Shown: positions 44,302 to 53,922 of the stretch, in pieces | Numbering within the stretch: the stretch's first letter is position 1 | How the letters are laid out: each line of letters starts with the position of its first letter | NCBI GenBank assembly: GCA_025517485.1 | Contig: JAOPKB010000003.1 | Coordinates: forward strand, 62,001 to 126,000 | Direction: 5' to 3' | Source of the DNA: Natronoglomus mannanivorans | Lineage (GTDB): Archaea; Halobacteriota; Halobacteria; Halobacteriales; Natrialbaceae | DNA length: 64,000 nt | Position numbers and translations under genes: made by a program | The notes under the pieces: model-generated | The model's database searches: none | Told to the model about the DNA's origin: nothing | Seen by the model: only the letters and a program-made list of their open reading frames with translations

Positions 44302-46131
44302 ATGGTTGATAGCCAATCGCATAAGAAATACGATGACGTAGTCTCGCGACGAAAGTTCGTAGCACTTACAGGAGTGACGGGTGCTGCAGCACTTGCTGGT
44401 TGTACCGGTGGGGACGACGAAGGGAACGGTGACGACGGTAACGGAGACGACGATGGGAACGGTAACGGTGCCATCGAAGCCGACGGAGATGTCGACGTCT
44501 GGTTCGAGACGGGCAACTGGGACGACCCGACGAACGTTCAGTTCAATCCGTTCAATCCGGCGGCTCTGGGTGGCCAGCTCGACGAAGCTCTCTGGGAAGA
44601 GTACGCGAAGTACAACCTCGAACACGGAGAGTGGATCCCCTACGCCGTCACGGAGTGGGATATCGGTGAAGAGACAGTTACCTTCGAGATCCGTGACGAT
44701 CTCGTCTGGAGTGACGGCGAGGACGTCACTGCAGAGGACATCGTCGTCGGAATGCGACTCGACGAGTATCAGGACGGCGAGATCTGGGACTTCGCTGAGT
44801 CCGTCGAAGCCGTCGACGACACGACCGTCGAAATTACGCTCGAGGATACCGCGAATCAGGAAGTCGTCGAGTGGGTCCTCCTCACGCGTAACGTGAACAC
44901 TCCAGAGCACGTGTTCGGGGAGTACCTCGACCGGATCGACGACGGTGAGGACCCGGAAGACGTTATGGGAGATCTGGCCACGTGGGACGACCGAGAACCG
45001 GTCACCTGTGGTCCGTTCTACTTCTCCGACGAGGAGTCCACGAATCAGCACATGACCGCACCCGCGATGGACGACCACCCGGATGCCGACGAGATCAACT
45101 TCAACGGGTATCACATGTACGAGCGCGGGAGCAACGAGGCGTACCACTCGTCGCTGATCGACGGAGAATTCGACGGCCTGTTGAGCCTGTTCGTGTCCTC
45201 CGAACTCCTCCAGACGTTCCCGGATACGGTCGACGAGATTCAGATCCCCGGGACGTTCGGTGCAGGGATCATCTTCAACCACGACCACGATATCTTCAGT
45301 GAGCGAGAGGTTCGCCAAGCGATGGCGTTCGCGACCGACTGGGAACTCGCTGCACAGAACGCCGACCCCGAATCGAAGCAGGTTCCGGCGGTCCCCTGTG
45401 GGATTACCACGGCGGCCATCGAAGACTACCTCGGCGACGATATCGACGATTACGAGTCCTACGATCAGGACCAAGACCGTGCAGCTGAGTTGCTCGAGGA
45501 TGCAGGGTTTGAGCAGGACGACAACGGTGACTGGGTCGACTCGAGCGGCGACACCATCTCCGCGACGATCGTCTACCCGTCCGGGTGGAGTGACTTCGTC
45601 GCAGCGGCCGAGACGGTGGCGTCCCAGCTCAACGAGTTCGGATTCGATCTCGAACTCGAGGGCCAAGAGCGTGGTACCCTGGAAGAAAACCTCGGAAACA
45701 GCGACTTCGAACTCGCCAATTTCGAGTGGAACGAGGGTGCCATTCAGTTCAACCATCCGTACTACTCCCTGCGTCACAACTTCCGAAACAGGCAACTGGA
45801 CCCCGATACGTCGTTCTTCAACTACCCAGAGTCGGACACGATCGAGGTTCCGGCTCGGGACGGCGACGGTACGATCGAAGTCGACGTCGTACAGCGCCTC
45901 AACGACCTCGCGAGCGAGTCCGACGAGGACGAGGCCAACGAGATCATCAAGGAACTGGCGTGGGTCGTCAATCAGGATATGCCGATGCTGCCGATTCAGA
46001 GCAAGTTCGAGCAGTCGTTCCTGTCCAACGACGGATGGGAGTACCCCGACCCTGAATCCGACGACATGCAGATCCTGTTCCCTCTCTACTGGCTGCCGAA
46101 ACAGGGTCAGCTGAAGGCGACCGAAGAATAG
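44302..46131 (+). CDS. ABC transporter substrate-binding lipoprotein, family 5 (Dpp/Opp type)
   Basis: Extracytoplasmic solute receptor of a five-gene importer, 609 residues. A Tat signal with Arg16-Arg17 (VSRRKFVALTGVTGAAALAG) ends in a lipobox with Cys34, so it is probably an exported lipoprotein. An Asp/Gly/Asn linker follows, then the SBP_bac_5 fold (YAVTEWDIGEETVTFEIRDD, VWSDGEDVTAEDIVVGMRL, EREVRQAMAFATDWELAAQN). Such receptors bind peptides but in extremophiles also oligosaccharides. The neighbouring GH3 glycosidase suggests a sugar ligand. Starts right after the TATA box. Confidence 0.92.
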   Translation: MVDSQSHKKYDDVVSRRKFVALTGVTGAAALAGCTGGDDEGNGDDGNGDDDGNGNGAIEADGDVDVWFETGNWDDPTNVQFNPFNPAALGGQLDEALWEEYAKYNLEHGEWIPYAVTEWDIGEETVTFEIRDDLVWSDGEDVTAEDIVVGMRLDEYQDGEIWDFAESVEAVDDTTVEITLEDTANQEVVEWVLLTRNVNTPEHVFGEYLDRIDDGEDPEDVMGDLATWDDREPVTCGPFYFSDEESTNQHMTAPAMDDHPDADEINFNGYHMYERGSNEAYHSSLIDGEFDGLLSLFVSSELLQTFPDTVDEIQIPGTFGAGIIFNHDHDIFSEREVRQAMAFATDWELAAQNADPESKQVPAVPCGITTAAIEDYLGDDIDDYESYDQDQDRAAELLEDAGFEQDDNGDWVDSSGDTISATIVYPSGWSDFVAAAETVASQLNEFGFDLELEGQERGTLEENLGNSDFELANFEWNEGAIQFNHPYYSLRHNFRNRQLDPDTSFFNYPESDTIEVPARDGDGTIEVDVVQRLNDLASESDEDEANEIIKELAWVVNQDMPMLPIQSKFEQSFLSNDGWEYPDPESDDMQILFPLYWLPKQGQLKATEE

Positions 46132-46160
46132 CGTAGAGGAGTAATCACCTTACAATTTGT

Positions 46161-47168
46161 ATGAACTGGTTCATTAAGAGAATCGGACAGGGTCTGTTCA
46201 CCATCTTTGCAGTGGCCTCGCTGACCTTCGTGTTGATACGGACGATGCCCGGCAGCCCAGCACAGCAGCTGGCGGCGGACATCAGGCAAAACCAGCCGTC
46301 ACTCAGTGCCAGACAGATCAACGTCATGGTGGAACAGCGCATCGGTGTCGATCCCGATCAGCCGATGCACGAAGCGTACATGAATTACATGCTGAATCTG
46401 GCACAGGGGAATCTGGGAGAATCTGTGAACTACCAGGAGCCCGTCGCAGACATCATCCTTCGGTCACTGCCGTGGACGGCGTTCGTCATGTCTGTGAGTC
46501 TCCTGTTCGTGTTCATCTTCGGTATCGGTCTCGGGGCGATCATGGCTTACAGGGAGGGGTCGAAGTTCGACGTTGGGTCGAGCATCATCGCTATCTTCCT
46601 CAGCTCGGTCCCGTACTACGTTGCTGCGGTCGTGATGATTTACGTGCTGGCGCTGGAACTGTCGCTGTTCCCGCTGAGCGGCCGATATCCGAGAGGTGTC
46701 GAACCGGGATTCACCCTCGAGTTCTTCACCGGCGCACTCCACCACGCGGTCTTGCCGGCAGCGTCGTTCATCGTGACGACGTGGGGTGGGTTCGCCCTCG
46801 GGATGCGCGGAAACAGTATTCAGGTGCTCGGGAACGACTACATCCGAGTCGCGAAGCTCCGTGGTCTCTCGGACCGGCGGATCGCGCTTCGGTACGTTGG
46901 CCGTAACGCCATCCTTCCGATGTGGACGAGCTTTCTCATCACCGTCGGCTTCATGTTTGGCGCATCGATCATTCTGGAAGAGATATTCACGTACCGTGGG
47001 ATTGGATACTACATGTTCGACTCGATCGAAAACAGAGATTATCCCGTGATGATGGGGACGTTCCTCGTCATCACGGTCAGTGTCGTTATCGCGGTGCTCG
47101 TCGCCGATATCACGTACGGAAAACTCGACCCACGTGTTGAGTCAGGAGGTGGCGATGAGTCCTACTGA
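46161..47168 (+). CDS. ABC transporter permease, DppB type
   Basis: First membrane permease of the importer, 335 residues, about six helices. It begins NWFIKRIGQGLFTIFAVASL, typical for DppB. The EAA-type coupling motif is visible near GNDYIRVAKLRGLSDRRIAL, followed by RYVGRNAILPMWTSFLI. The start lies 29 bases after the receptor gene and the end overlaps dppC-like by 14 bases, consistent with one operon. Specificity is set by the receptor, not by this subunit. Confidence 0.93.
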   Translation: MNWFIKRIGQGLFTIFAVASLTFVLIRTMPGSPAQQLAADIRQNQPSLSARQINVMVEQRIGVDPDQPMHEAYMNYMLNLAQGNLGESVNYQEPVADIILRSLPWTAFVMSVSLLFVFIFGIGLGAIMAYREGSKFDVGSSIIAIFLSSVPYYVAAVVMIYVLALELSLFPLSGRYPRGVEPGFTLEFFTGALHHAVLPAASFIVTTWGGFALGMRGNSIQVLGNDYIRVAKLRGLSDRRIALRYVGRNAILPMWTSFLITVGFMFGASIILEEIFTYRGIGYYMFDSIENRDYPVMMGTFLVITVSVVIAVLVADITYGKLDPRVESGGGDESY

Positions 47169-48237
47169 CGACGGCTCGGAGAAGTCGACCGACGGCGGAA
47201 CGGGCGACATCTTCGACTTCGAGGCCACCGAGGAAATCTCGACGTCCCAGCGGTATCGGGAGTTCTTCCACGAGGCGTTCTACCTCCCTGCGCGGGAGGC
47301 GTGGCGTGACTGGCGAATGAAGGTGGGGCTCGTCCTCATCTTCGGATACCTGTTCATGGGACTGGTCGCCTGGATCTCGGGATCGAATTTCGGGGTTCTG
47401 GCCGACGTGACCATCATCGAGTCACCGCGTTCCAATCAGTTCGGAGGGTTCGAGTTCAACAACGAGGGACCGTTCCAGAGCTGGGACTACCCACTCGGGA
47501 CCGATTCGACTGGGCGTGACATCTTCGGCGCGATCGTGTACGCGACGCCGGACATGTTGAAGATGACGTTCGCCGGCGGTGTGTACGTCGTCGTCGTCGC
47601 CACCGTTGTCGGAACCGTCGCCGGATACAAGGGCGGACGCGTCGACTCCGTCCTCACGACGATTTCGGACATCGTGATGACGGTTCCCGGACTGCCGCTG
47701 GTCATCGTCCTCGCGACCATGATCGACCCACGGAATCCGTGGATCATCGGTCCGCTCCTCGTCATCGGATGGTGGGCCGGGCTGGCTCGGACGATCCGAG
47801 CACAGGTACTCTCGATCCGCGAAGAGTCGTACGTGGAGGCCTCACGAACGATGGGTATCTCCACGCGTCGAATCATCCAGAAAGACATTATGCCAAACTT
47901 GATGCCGTACATCATGGTGAACTTCGTGATGTCGTCACGACAGGTCATCTTCAACGGCGTCGGGTTGTACTTCCTGGGGATTCTGGCCCACGGCTCCTAC
48001 TCCGACAACTGGGGCGTAATGATGCAGTTCGCGTACACACACGCGAGTGCACTGCTCATTCCAGAACGCTCCTACCAACTGCTCATGCCGATGGCTGCGA
48101 TCGTCGGACTCTCGTTCGGCCTGATCCTGTTCTCACAGGGGACCGATCGACTGTTCAACCCTCGCGTCAGACAGCGTGGGACGGGGTCGACCGAACAGGA
48201 TGGTGAAGAAGACGAAATGACGACAACGATCACATAA
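47155..48237 (+). CDS. ABC transporter permease, DppC type
   Basis: Second membrane permease, 360 residues. A polar N-terminal extension (about residues 1-55) is followed by the DppC-like core: YPLGTDSTGRDIFGAIVYAT after the first helix, then the EAA motif EESYVEASRTMGISTRRIIQ and KDIMPNLMPYIMVNFVMSS. The final helix ends in FSQGTDRLFNPRVRQR. Its stop shares a base with the next start (taatg), so translation is coupled to the ATPase gene. Confidence 0.93.
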   Translation: MSPTDDGSEKSTDGGTGDIFDFEATEEISTSQRYREFFHEAFYLPAREAWRDWRMKVGLVLIFGYLFMGLVAWISGSNFGVLADVTIIESPRSNQFGGFEFNNEGPFQSWDYPLGTDSTGRDIFGAIVYATPDMLKMTFAGGVYVVVVATVVGTVAGYKGGRVDSVLTTISDIVMTVPGLPLVIVLATMIDPRNPWIIGPLLVIGWWAGLARTIRAQVLSIREESYVEASRTMGISTRRIIQKDIMPNLMPYIMVNFVMSSRQVIFNGVGLYFLGILAHGSYSDNWGVMMQFAYTHASALLIPERSYQLLMPMAAIVGLSFGLILFSQGTDRLFNPRVRQRGTGSTEQDGEEDEMTTTIT

Positions 48238-49322
48238 TGAGCACACACGAAACCTCACAGACGGCTAGTACGGAGGTCCCCGATGTGGCGGATCCGATTC
48301 TCGAGATCCGTGACGCCGAGGTCTACTTCGATATGGACCGCGGTGTCTCCCGGGTGCTCGACAACGTCTCGGTCGACATCGAACGAGGTGAAGTCCTCGG
48401 AATCGTCGGAGAGAGCGGCAGCGGGAAATCGATGCTCGCATCCGCGCTCCTCGACGCTGTCGTCGACCCGGGCATCCTCTCGGGACAGATCACGTATCAC
48501 CCCGGAGACGGCTCGTCCGTCGACGTACTCGGACTGGAGAAAGAACAACTCAGACAGCTCCGCTGGGAAGACATCTCGATGGTCTTCCAGGGGGCGATGA
48601 GTTCGTTCAACCCGACGATGAAGGTCGGTGGCCACTTCGAAGAGACGCTGGAAGCCCACGATTACGACGTCGACGCAGGGATGGAACGTGCTCGCGAACT
48701 CCTCTCGGATCTCTACCTCGAGCCCGAGCGGGTTCTCGATTCCTTCCCGCACGAACTCTCGGGTGGGATGCAACAGCGGGCACTGATCGCGCTTTCGGTC
48801 GTCCTCGAGCCAAACGTATTGGTGATGGACGAGCCGACGGCGGCGCTGGATTTACTGATGCAGCGTTCGATCCTCTCGCTGTTAGAAGATCTCAAAGAGA
48901 AGTACGATCTGACGCTCATCTTCATCACACACGACCTGCCGCTTATCGCCGAGTTGGCGGACAGGCTCGCCGTGATGTACGCGTTCGAACTGATCGAGAT
49001 CGGGACGTCCGACGAAATTCTCGGGGATGCGGCTCATCCCTACACTCGGTCGCTGTTGAACGCGACGCCGAACCTCGACGCGCCCCTGTCGGAAATGCAG
49101 GCGATCGAAGGATCGGCACCGGACCCGGTGAACGTTCCGAGCGGCTGTTCGTACCATCCCCGCTGCCCACTCGCCGACGAAGAGTGCGTGTCGGAAGATC
49201 CCGAATTCCGACCGACGTTCACGGAGAACCACCAGGCCGCCTGCTTCCACTGGCAGGACTCGGCCGAGGTGATCCCGTTCAACATAGAGCGGTCGGATAC
49301 CAGCGAGGTGGACGATGAGTAA
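48237..49322 (+). CDS. ABC transporter ATP-binding protein, DppD type
   Basis: Nucleotide-binding subunit of the importer, 361 residues. Walker A is GESGSGKSMLASALL, the Q-loop lies in ISMVFQGAMSSFNP, the signature is HELSGGMQQRALIAL, and Walker B is LVMDEPTAALD, followed by FITHDLPLIAELADRLAVMY. The C-terminal oligopeptide extension contains the Cys cluster (GCSYHPRCPLADEEC) typical of DppD/OppD with a 4Fe-4S-like site. The end overlaps dppF-like by eight bases. Confidence 0.95.
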   Translation: MSTHETSQTASTEVPDVADPILEIRDAEVYFDMDRGVSRVLDNVSVDIERGEVLGIVGESGSGKSMLASALLDAVVDPGILSGQITYHPGDGSSVDVLGLEKEQLRQLRWEDISMVFQGAMSSFNPTMKVGGHFEETLEAHDYDVDAGMERARELLSDLYLEPERVLDSFPHELSGGMQQRALIALSVVLEPNVLVMDEPTAALDLLMQRSILSLLEDLKEKYDLTLIFITHDLPLIAELADRLAVMYAFELIEIGTSDEILGDAAHPYTRSLLNATPNLDAPLSEMQAIEGSAPDPVNVPSGCSYHPRCPLADEECVSEDPEFRPTFTENHQAACFHWQDSAEVIPFNIERSDTSEVDDE

Positions 49323-50409
49323 CGACGAACCACTGATCTCGTTGAACGAGGTCGAAGTCCACTTCGAGGAGAAACCGGGTATGTTCGACTTCTTCCACGA
49401 TCCAGACGTCGTCCGTGCCGTCGACGGCGTCTCACTGGACATCCACGAAAACGACGTCGTCTGTCTGGTCGGCGAGTCCGGGTGTGGGAAGACGACGCTC
49501 GGGAAGACGTCGATTGGACTCCAGCGTCCAACGGGCGGAAGCGTCACGTACAGAGGCCAAAACATCTGGGACGCGAAAGACAAGAAAGGCGACGTCGATA
49601 TCCCGTACAAGGATATCCGTCGATCGCTCCAGATCATCCATCAGGACCCGGGGAGTTCGCTCAATCCGAACCGGCGAGTGATGAAGATCCTGGAAGCACC
49701 GCTTCGACGCTGGCACAAGGAGATGAGTGCCGGTGACAGGCGAGAACAGGTGCTGTCGATGCTCGAGCGTGTCGGCATGACGCCGCCAGACGACTACGCG
49801 GGTCGATACCCCCACCAGCTTTCGGGCGGGGAAAAACAGCGTGTCGCGCTCGTCCGGGCACTGCTGATGGACCCGGACGTCATCCTCGCAGACGAAGCGA
49901 TTTCCGCGCTGGACGTCTCGCTTCGCGTCGAGATGATGGATCTGATGTTGGAACTGCAAGAGCAGTTCGATACGTCGTTCGTCGCGGTCTCTCACGACCT
50001 CTCGAACGCACGGTACTTCGCCGCCCACGGCGGTGGACGGATCGGTGTGATGTACCTCGGTCAGCTGGTCGAGGTCGGTCCAGCAGAGGAGATCATCAAC
50101 AATCCGAAACACCCCTACACGAAGGTGCTTCGGTGGGCAACACCGAACCTCAAAGACGAGGATGCCGGTGAGCCGCCGGTCCGAAAGATCGACATTCCGG
50201 ACCCGAAGAATCCGCCGACGGGATGTCGGTTCCACACCCGTTGTCCAGAGGCTCGCGAGGCCTGCAAACGGGAGCATCCTCCCGCGTACGAGGTCGGTGA
50301 CGATCACAAGACCGCCTGCTTCCGGGAGGATCCCGATCACGAGTACTGGGAGAGTTCGGAACTCACGGACGACGGCGAAACGACGCCCAGTGCGGCATCG
50401 TCCGACTAA
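49315..50409 (+). CDS. ABC transporter ATP-binding protein, DppF type
   Basis: Second nucleotide-binding subunit, 364 residues. Walker A is GESGCGKTTLGKTSIGL, the Q-loop region is LQIIHQDPGSSLNPN, the signature is HQLSGGEKQRVALVRAL, and Walker B is ILADEAISALDVS. The C-terminal extension carries the GCRFHTRCPEAREACKREHP cluster. This closes the importer operon; the next gene (GH3) is 340 bases downstream with its own promoter. Confidence 0.95.
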   Translation: MSNDEPLISLNEVEVHFEEKPGMFDFFHDPDVVRAVDGVSLDIHENDVVCLVGESGCGKTTLGKTSIGLQRPTGGSVTYRGQNIWDAKDKKGDVDIPYKDIRRSLQIIHQDPGSSLNPNRRVMKILEAPLRRWHKEMSAGDRREQVLSMLERVGMTPPDDYAGRYPHQLSGGEKQRVALVRALLMDPDVILADEAISALDVSLRVEMMDLMLELQEQFDTSFVAVSHDLSNARYFAAHGGGRIGVMYLGQLVEVGPAEEIINNPKHPYTKVLRWATPNLKDEDAGEPPVRKIDIPDPKNPPTGCRFHTRCPEAREACKREHPPAYEVGDDHKTACFREDPDHEYWESSELTDDGETTPSAASSD

Positions 50410-50749
50410 CGCACTCGTCGAACATCGGTGTTCGACGACTTTTCTCGATCCGCGCTTCGATTCACATGATGCCGTCGTTTGGTTGACGATATCAAACGGC
50501 CTTGTTCTCTGTTAGAGAACGACTGTTCTGTTTAGAAAAAGAGAGACAGTCCTCTTGAAGTGAGGTCGATTCCACCCGTTCGGACGCGAACAGCTGACCG
50601 GGTAGTAGAGAGAACGGCGAAGCGCTTGATATAGTCAAACACAATCGGCGGTTCACGAATATTCTCGAGGGATGCGAGCTGTATCCGGACACACTCTATT
50701 AGCGGAGAAAATCTCCAGTTTTAAGTATTGTCCGACGAAGTAATAACGG
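50410..50749. promoter_or_regulatory. Intergenic region with palindromes and GH3 promoter
   Basis: Contains an inverted repeat gttctc/gagaac (50504-50509 and 50515-50520) about 95 bases after the importer stop. A palindrome ggaga-aaa-tctcc (50704-50716) sits directly before a TATA-like ttttaagta (50719-50727), which is 23-31 bases before the GH3 ATG. The palindrome position fits an operator for a GH3 regulator. Confidence 0.5.
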
Positions 50750-52957
50750 ATGACTGTACGAGAACGTTCTCCGGAAGGGGACCAGACGACTCGAGCAGCA
50801 GAACTGATCGACGAACTCACCCTCTCGGAGAAGGTCGGTCAACTCGTCGGAACGTACATCGGCTCGATGGACCGCGATATCAGTATCGAGGAGGCCAAAG
50901 AACTCGTCGTCGACTCGCACGTCGGGACGGTCGCGGCGTTCGGCATCGGTGTCTCTCTCTACCACGACGCCGAACGGGTGACCGAACTGGCGAACGAACT
51001 CCAGCAGACTGCACTCGAGGAGACGCGACACGGGATTCCACTCCTGTTGCCGGTCGACGCCGTTCACGGCCACGCCTACGTCAATCAGGCGACGGTCTTT
51101 CCGCACGGACTGGGGATGGCCGCGACCAGGCGAGACGAGTTCGCAGAGACCGGTGGCGAGATTACGGCAGCCGAGATGCGTGCGACCGGTGCGAACCTCA
51201 ACTACGGACCGACGTGTGACGTCGCGCGTGATCCCCGATGGGGTCGGACGTTCGAGACCTACGGTGAGAGCCCATTGCTCTGTGGGTCGTTCGCCTCGGC
51301 AGCGATCCGCGGGTTGGAGTCGCCAACGGACGGGCCGCGAGTCGCGGCGACGGCCAAACACTTCCCGGCGTACGGTGAGCCCGAGGCGGGCGAGGACGCC
51401 GCCGTCGTCGATCGGTCGGCGAGTACTATCCACCAGCTGTTCGTTCCGCCGTTCGAGAAGGCCATCGACGCGGGCGCGTCGGTCGTGATGCCGTGTTACA
51501 ACTCGATCGACGGGGAGCCAGCGCACGGCTCGAGGCGATATCTCACCGAACTCTTGCGCGAGCAACTGGGTTTCGACGGGGCCGTGCTCTCGGACTGGGG
51601 CGGGATCGATATGCTCCACGAGGACCATCGAGTGACGGCCTCACAGCGAGACTCCGGCCGACAGGCGATTCAGGCCGGGCTCGACCAGATCTCGATCGGT
51701 CGAGAGGAGTACGCCGACCACCTCGTCTCGCTGGTCGAAGACGGCGAACTGGCCGAAGAACGGGTCGACGAGGCCGCACTTCGCATTCTCGAGTTGAAGG
51801 AGGAGCTGGGACTGTTCGAGGACCCGTTCGTCGACGTCGAGACGGTGACCGACGAGGTCGGAACCCCGGAGCACCGGTCGGTCGCACGAGCGGTCGCTCG
51901 CGAATCCCAGACGTTGTTACAAAACGAGGACGACCTGTTGCCCCTCTCGCGCGAACTCGACTCGATTCTGGTGACGGGACCGAACGCGGACTCGTTACGC
52001 CACCAGTACGGCGGCTGGAGCGTCCAACACCCCGAGGAGGATTCCGGCGTGACGGTCAGAGACGGGATCGAATCGGCCGTCGGAGACGAGACGACCGTGC
52101 GGTACGAACAGGGGGCGACGATGACCGAGACGGTCGACCTCGAGGCCGTCGAGGAGGCTGCAACGGAGTCGGACGTCGCCGTCGTCACCGTCGGCGAGAA
52201 CTGGTACTTCCACGAGTTCGGACCGCAGGACGTCGCTGGCGAGACCGAGACCTACCCGACACGGTCACAGCTGTCTCTCTCGGACGCCCAGCAGGAACTG
52301 CTCGAGACCGTCCACGCGACCGGCACACCGGTCGTCCTCGCGGTGATCGCGGGGCGGCCGTTGACGATCGAGTGGGCCGCGGACAACGTTCCGGCGATTC
52401 TCTACTCGTATTACCCGGGTAGCGAAGGCGGACGCGCAATCGCGGACGTGCTGTTCGGTGACCACAACCCGTCCGGCCGACTCCCGATCAGTGTCCCTCG
52501 TTCTGAGGGCGATCTGCCGACACGGTTCAATCACTTCGCGCATCCGACCCCGATCGGCGACGACGAACATCCCGACACGTACGATCCGCTGTTCGCGTTC
52601 GGCGACGGGGAGAGCTACACCGAGTTCGACTGCAGAGACCTCGAGGTCTCGGCTTCGACGATCGGTCCCGCAGAGTCCGTCGATGCGACGATCACCGTCG
52701 AAAACGTCGGCGACCGAGCCGGCGCTCACGCGCTCGATTTCTTCCTGATCGACGAGGTCAGTTCGCGTGTCCGACCCGTTCGCGAGCACGTCGCGTTCAC
52801 GAAGGTCGATCTCGAGCCCGGGGAGTCGACGACAGCGACGATAACGATCCCGAACGAGGCGATGGCAGTAACGGATTCCTGCGGTCGAACGGCGGTCGAA
52901 TCCGGCGCGTTCGAACTCATCTGCGAGGGTGAATCGACGACGTTCTCGATTCGATAA
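50750..52957 (+). CDS. Glycoside hydrolase family 3 (beta-glucosidase/xylosidase type)
   Basis: Retaining exo-glycosidase of 735 residues, without signal peptide, so cytoplasmic. The N-terminal TIM barrel contains YGPTCDVARDPRWGRTFETY, then RVAATAKHFPAYGEPEAGED, and the nucleophile Asp282 in FDGAVLSDWGGIDML. The alpha/beta sandwich (about 380-590) includes LVTGPNADSLRHQYGGWS and YPGSEGGRAIADVLFG. A fibronectin III-like end (about 620-735) shows VDATITVENVGDRAGAHALD. Substrate could be cellobiose-, xylo- or other oligosaccharides taken up by the adjacent importer. Confidence 0.93.
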   Translation: MTVRERSPEGDQTTRAAELIDELTLSEKVGQLVGTYIGSMDRDISIEEAKELVVDSHVGTVAAFGIGVSLYHDAERVTELANELQQTALEETRHGIPLLLPVDAVHGHAYVNQATVFPHGLGMAATRRDEFAETGGEITAAEMRATGANLNYGPTCDVARDPRWGRTFETYGESPLLCGSFASAAIRGLESPTDGPRVAATAKHFPAYGEPEAGEDAAVVDRSASTIHQLFVPPFEKAIDAGASVVMPCYNSIDGEPAHGSRRYLTELLREQLGFDGAVLSDWGGIDMLHEDHRVTASQRDSGRQAIQAGLDQISIGREEYADHLVSLVEDGELAEERVDEAALRILELKEELGLFEDPFVDVETVTDEVGTPEHRSVARAVARESQTLLQNEDDLLPLSRELDSILVTGPNADSLRHQYGGWSVQHPEEDSGVTVRDGIESAVGDETTVRYEQGATMTETVDLEAVEEAATESDVAVVTVGENWYFHEFGPQDVAGETETYPTRSQLSLSDAQQELLETVHATGTPVVLAVIAGRPLTIEWAADNVPAILYSYYPGSEGGRAIADVLFGDHNPSGRLPISVPRSEGDLPTRFNHFAHPTPIGDDEHPDTYDPLFAFGDGESYTEFDCRDLEVSASTIGPAESVDATITVENVGDRAGAHALDFFLIDEVSSRVRPVREHVAFTKVDLEPGESTTATITIPNEAMAVTDSCGRTAVESGAFELICEGESTTFSIR

Positions 52958-53922
52958 GGAATCCGAGGATGTGAACGGCCTACAATTACTGGGAATCACG
53001 TGATCGTCGTGGTCTGATTCAGTGTCGAGGCGAGAAACGGAGTAGAAGACGATCGTATGACATGATCGAGAGTGGCCACACGATGAACGTTCAGTTTCCA
53101 GTAAGTGATTGGAGTATTATATATAAGTGGATGTAAAATGATTTCTGGGAAATAAACCGCTAGAAGAGATCCGGATCACAGAGATAGTAGTCTGATTAAA
53201 TAGAGATAAGATAAGTGATTCTTTTGCTAGTCGCCGGCGACGAGACCGAGAAGTGGGAGATTCGGTCGATCCGAAAAGAGGCGGGTTCCGAATCGTGTCC
53301 TCGTCGAGTCGGTGGCCAACCGATCGGCGTCGGAAACGAAATAGGATACTGAATTACACTCCTATGTTTGTAATGTTGTGGTCACGTGAGAACTGCTTCG
53401 ATGTACTCTCGAAGTTAGGAGATGAGATGATCTCGATCAGTATGACAGGATTCACAGATACATATAAAAAATATATATTTATGTTGTCTGGGCCGGCATA
53501 GTAGTCGAGCCATTGGGGCAGAGAGCGACGATTTAGCGACTACAACGTCTGAACGTGTGAGAAAGGTGAGAATCACACCGACGATCGTCTCGAGTATCAG
53601 ACGCTCTACGAGAGACCATCCGAATCGACAACGGCCCGTCTCATGGGCTGAAGAGCGGATTTGTGACAGATACGTTGTCGAAGCGGAGATGAAAACAGGG
53701 GTGGAATAATCTCTTACTACAAATATACGAATCATTCTATTAGTGAGTATTCCCCAGTTTTTCAGAATGTTTCTAGAGGGCAAGTGGATAGAAACCGCAC
53801 GAGAGAGAGGGGAGCGAAACGGACCGGCACTCGAATCCAGATACCGAGAGGGTATCACGGGAGCGACTGACCGCCAATCCGTACCTGATCGCACAGCAGT
53901 CCTGCGATCAGTACGTGACGTT
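52958..53922. other. AT-rich gene-free gap
   Basis: Nearly 1 kb that is visibly AT-richer than its neighbours, with TATA-like strings (for example tatatataag near 53116-53126 and a long A/T run near 53459-53480). The plus-strand frame at 53743-54165 and minus-strand frame at 53415-54170 look like chance and largely overlap the dehydrogenase. A palindrome at 53885-53911 is the only clear structure. Confidence 0.6.
53885..53911. repeat. Palindromic element, copy 2
   Basis: Arms ctgatcgca (53885-53893) and tgcgatcag (53903-53911) around cagcagtcc; 26 of 27 positions match copy 1 at 42151-42177. The outer bases gta (53881-53883) and tac (53912-53914) pair again, replacing aca/tgt of copy 1. It lies 12 bases past the stop of the minus-strand dehydrogenase gene. 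Confidence 0.85.
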
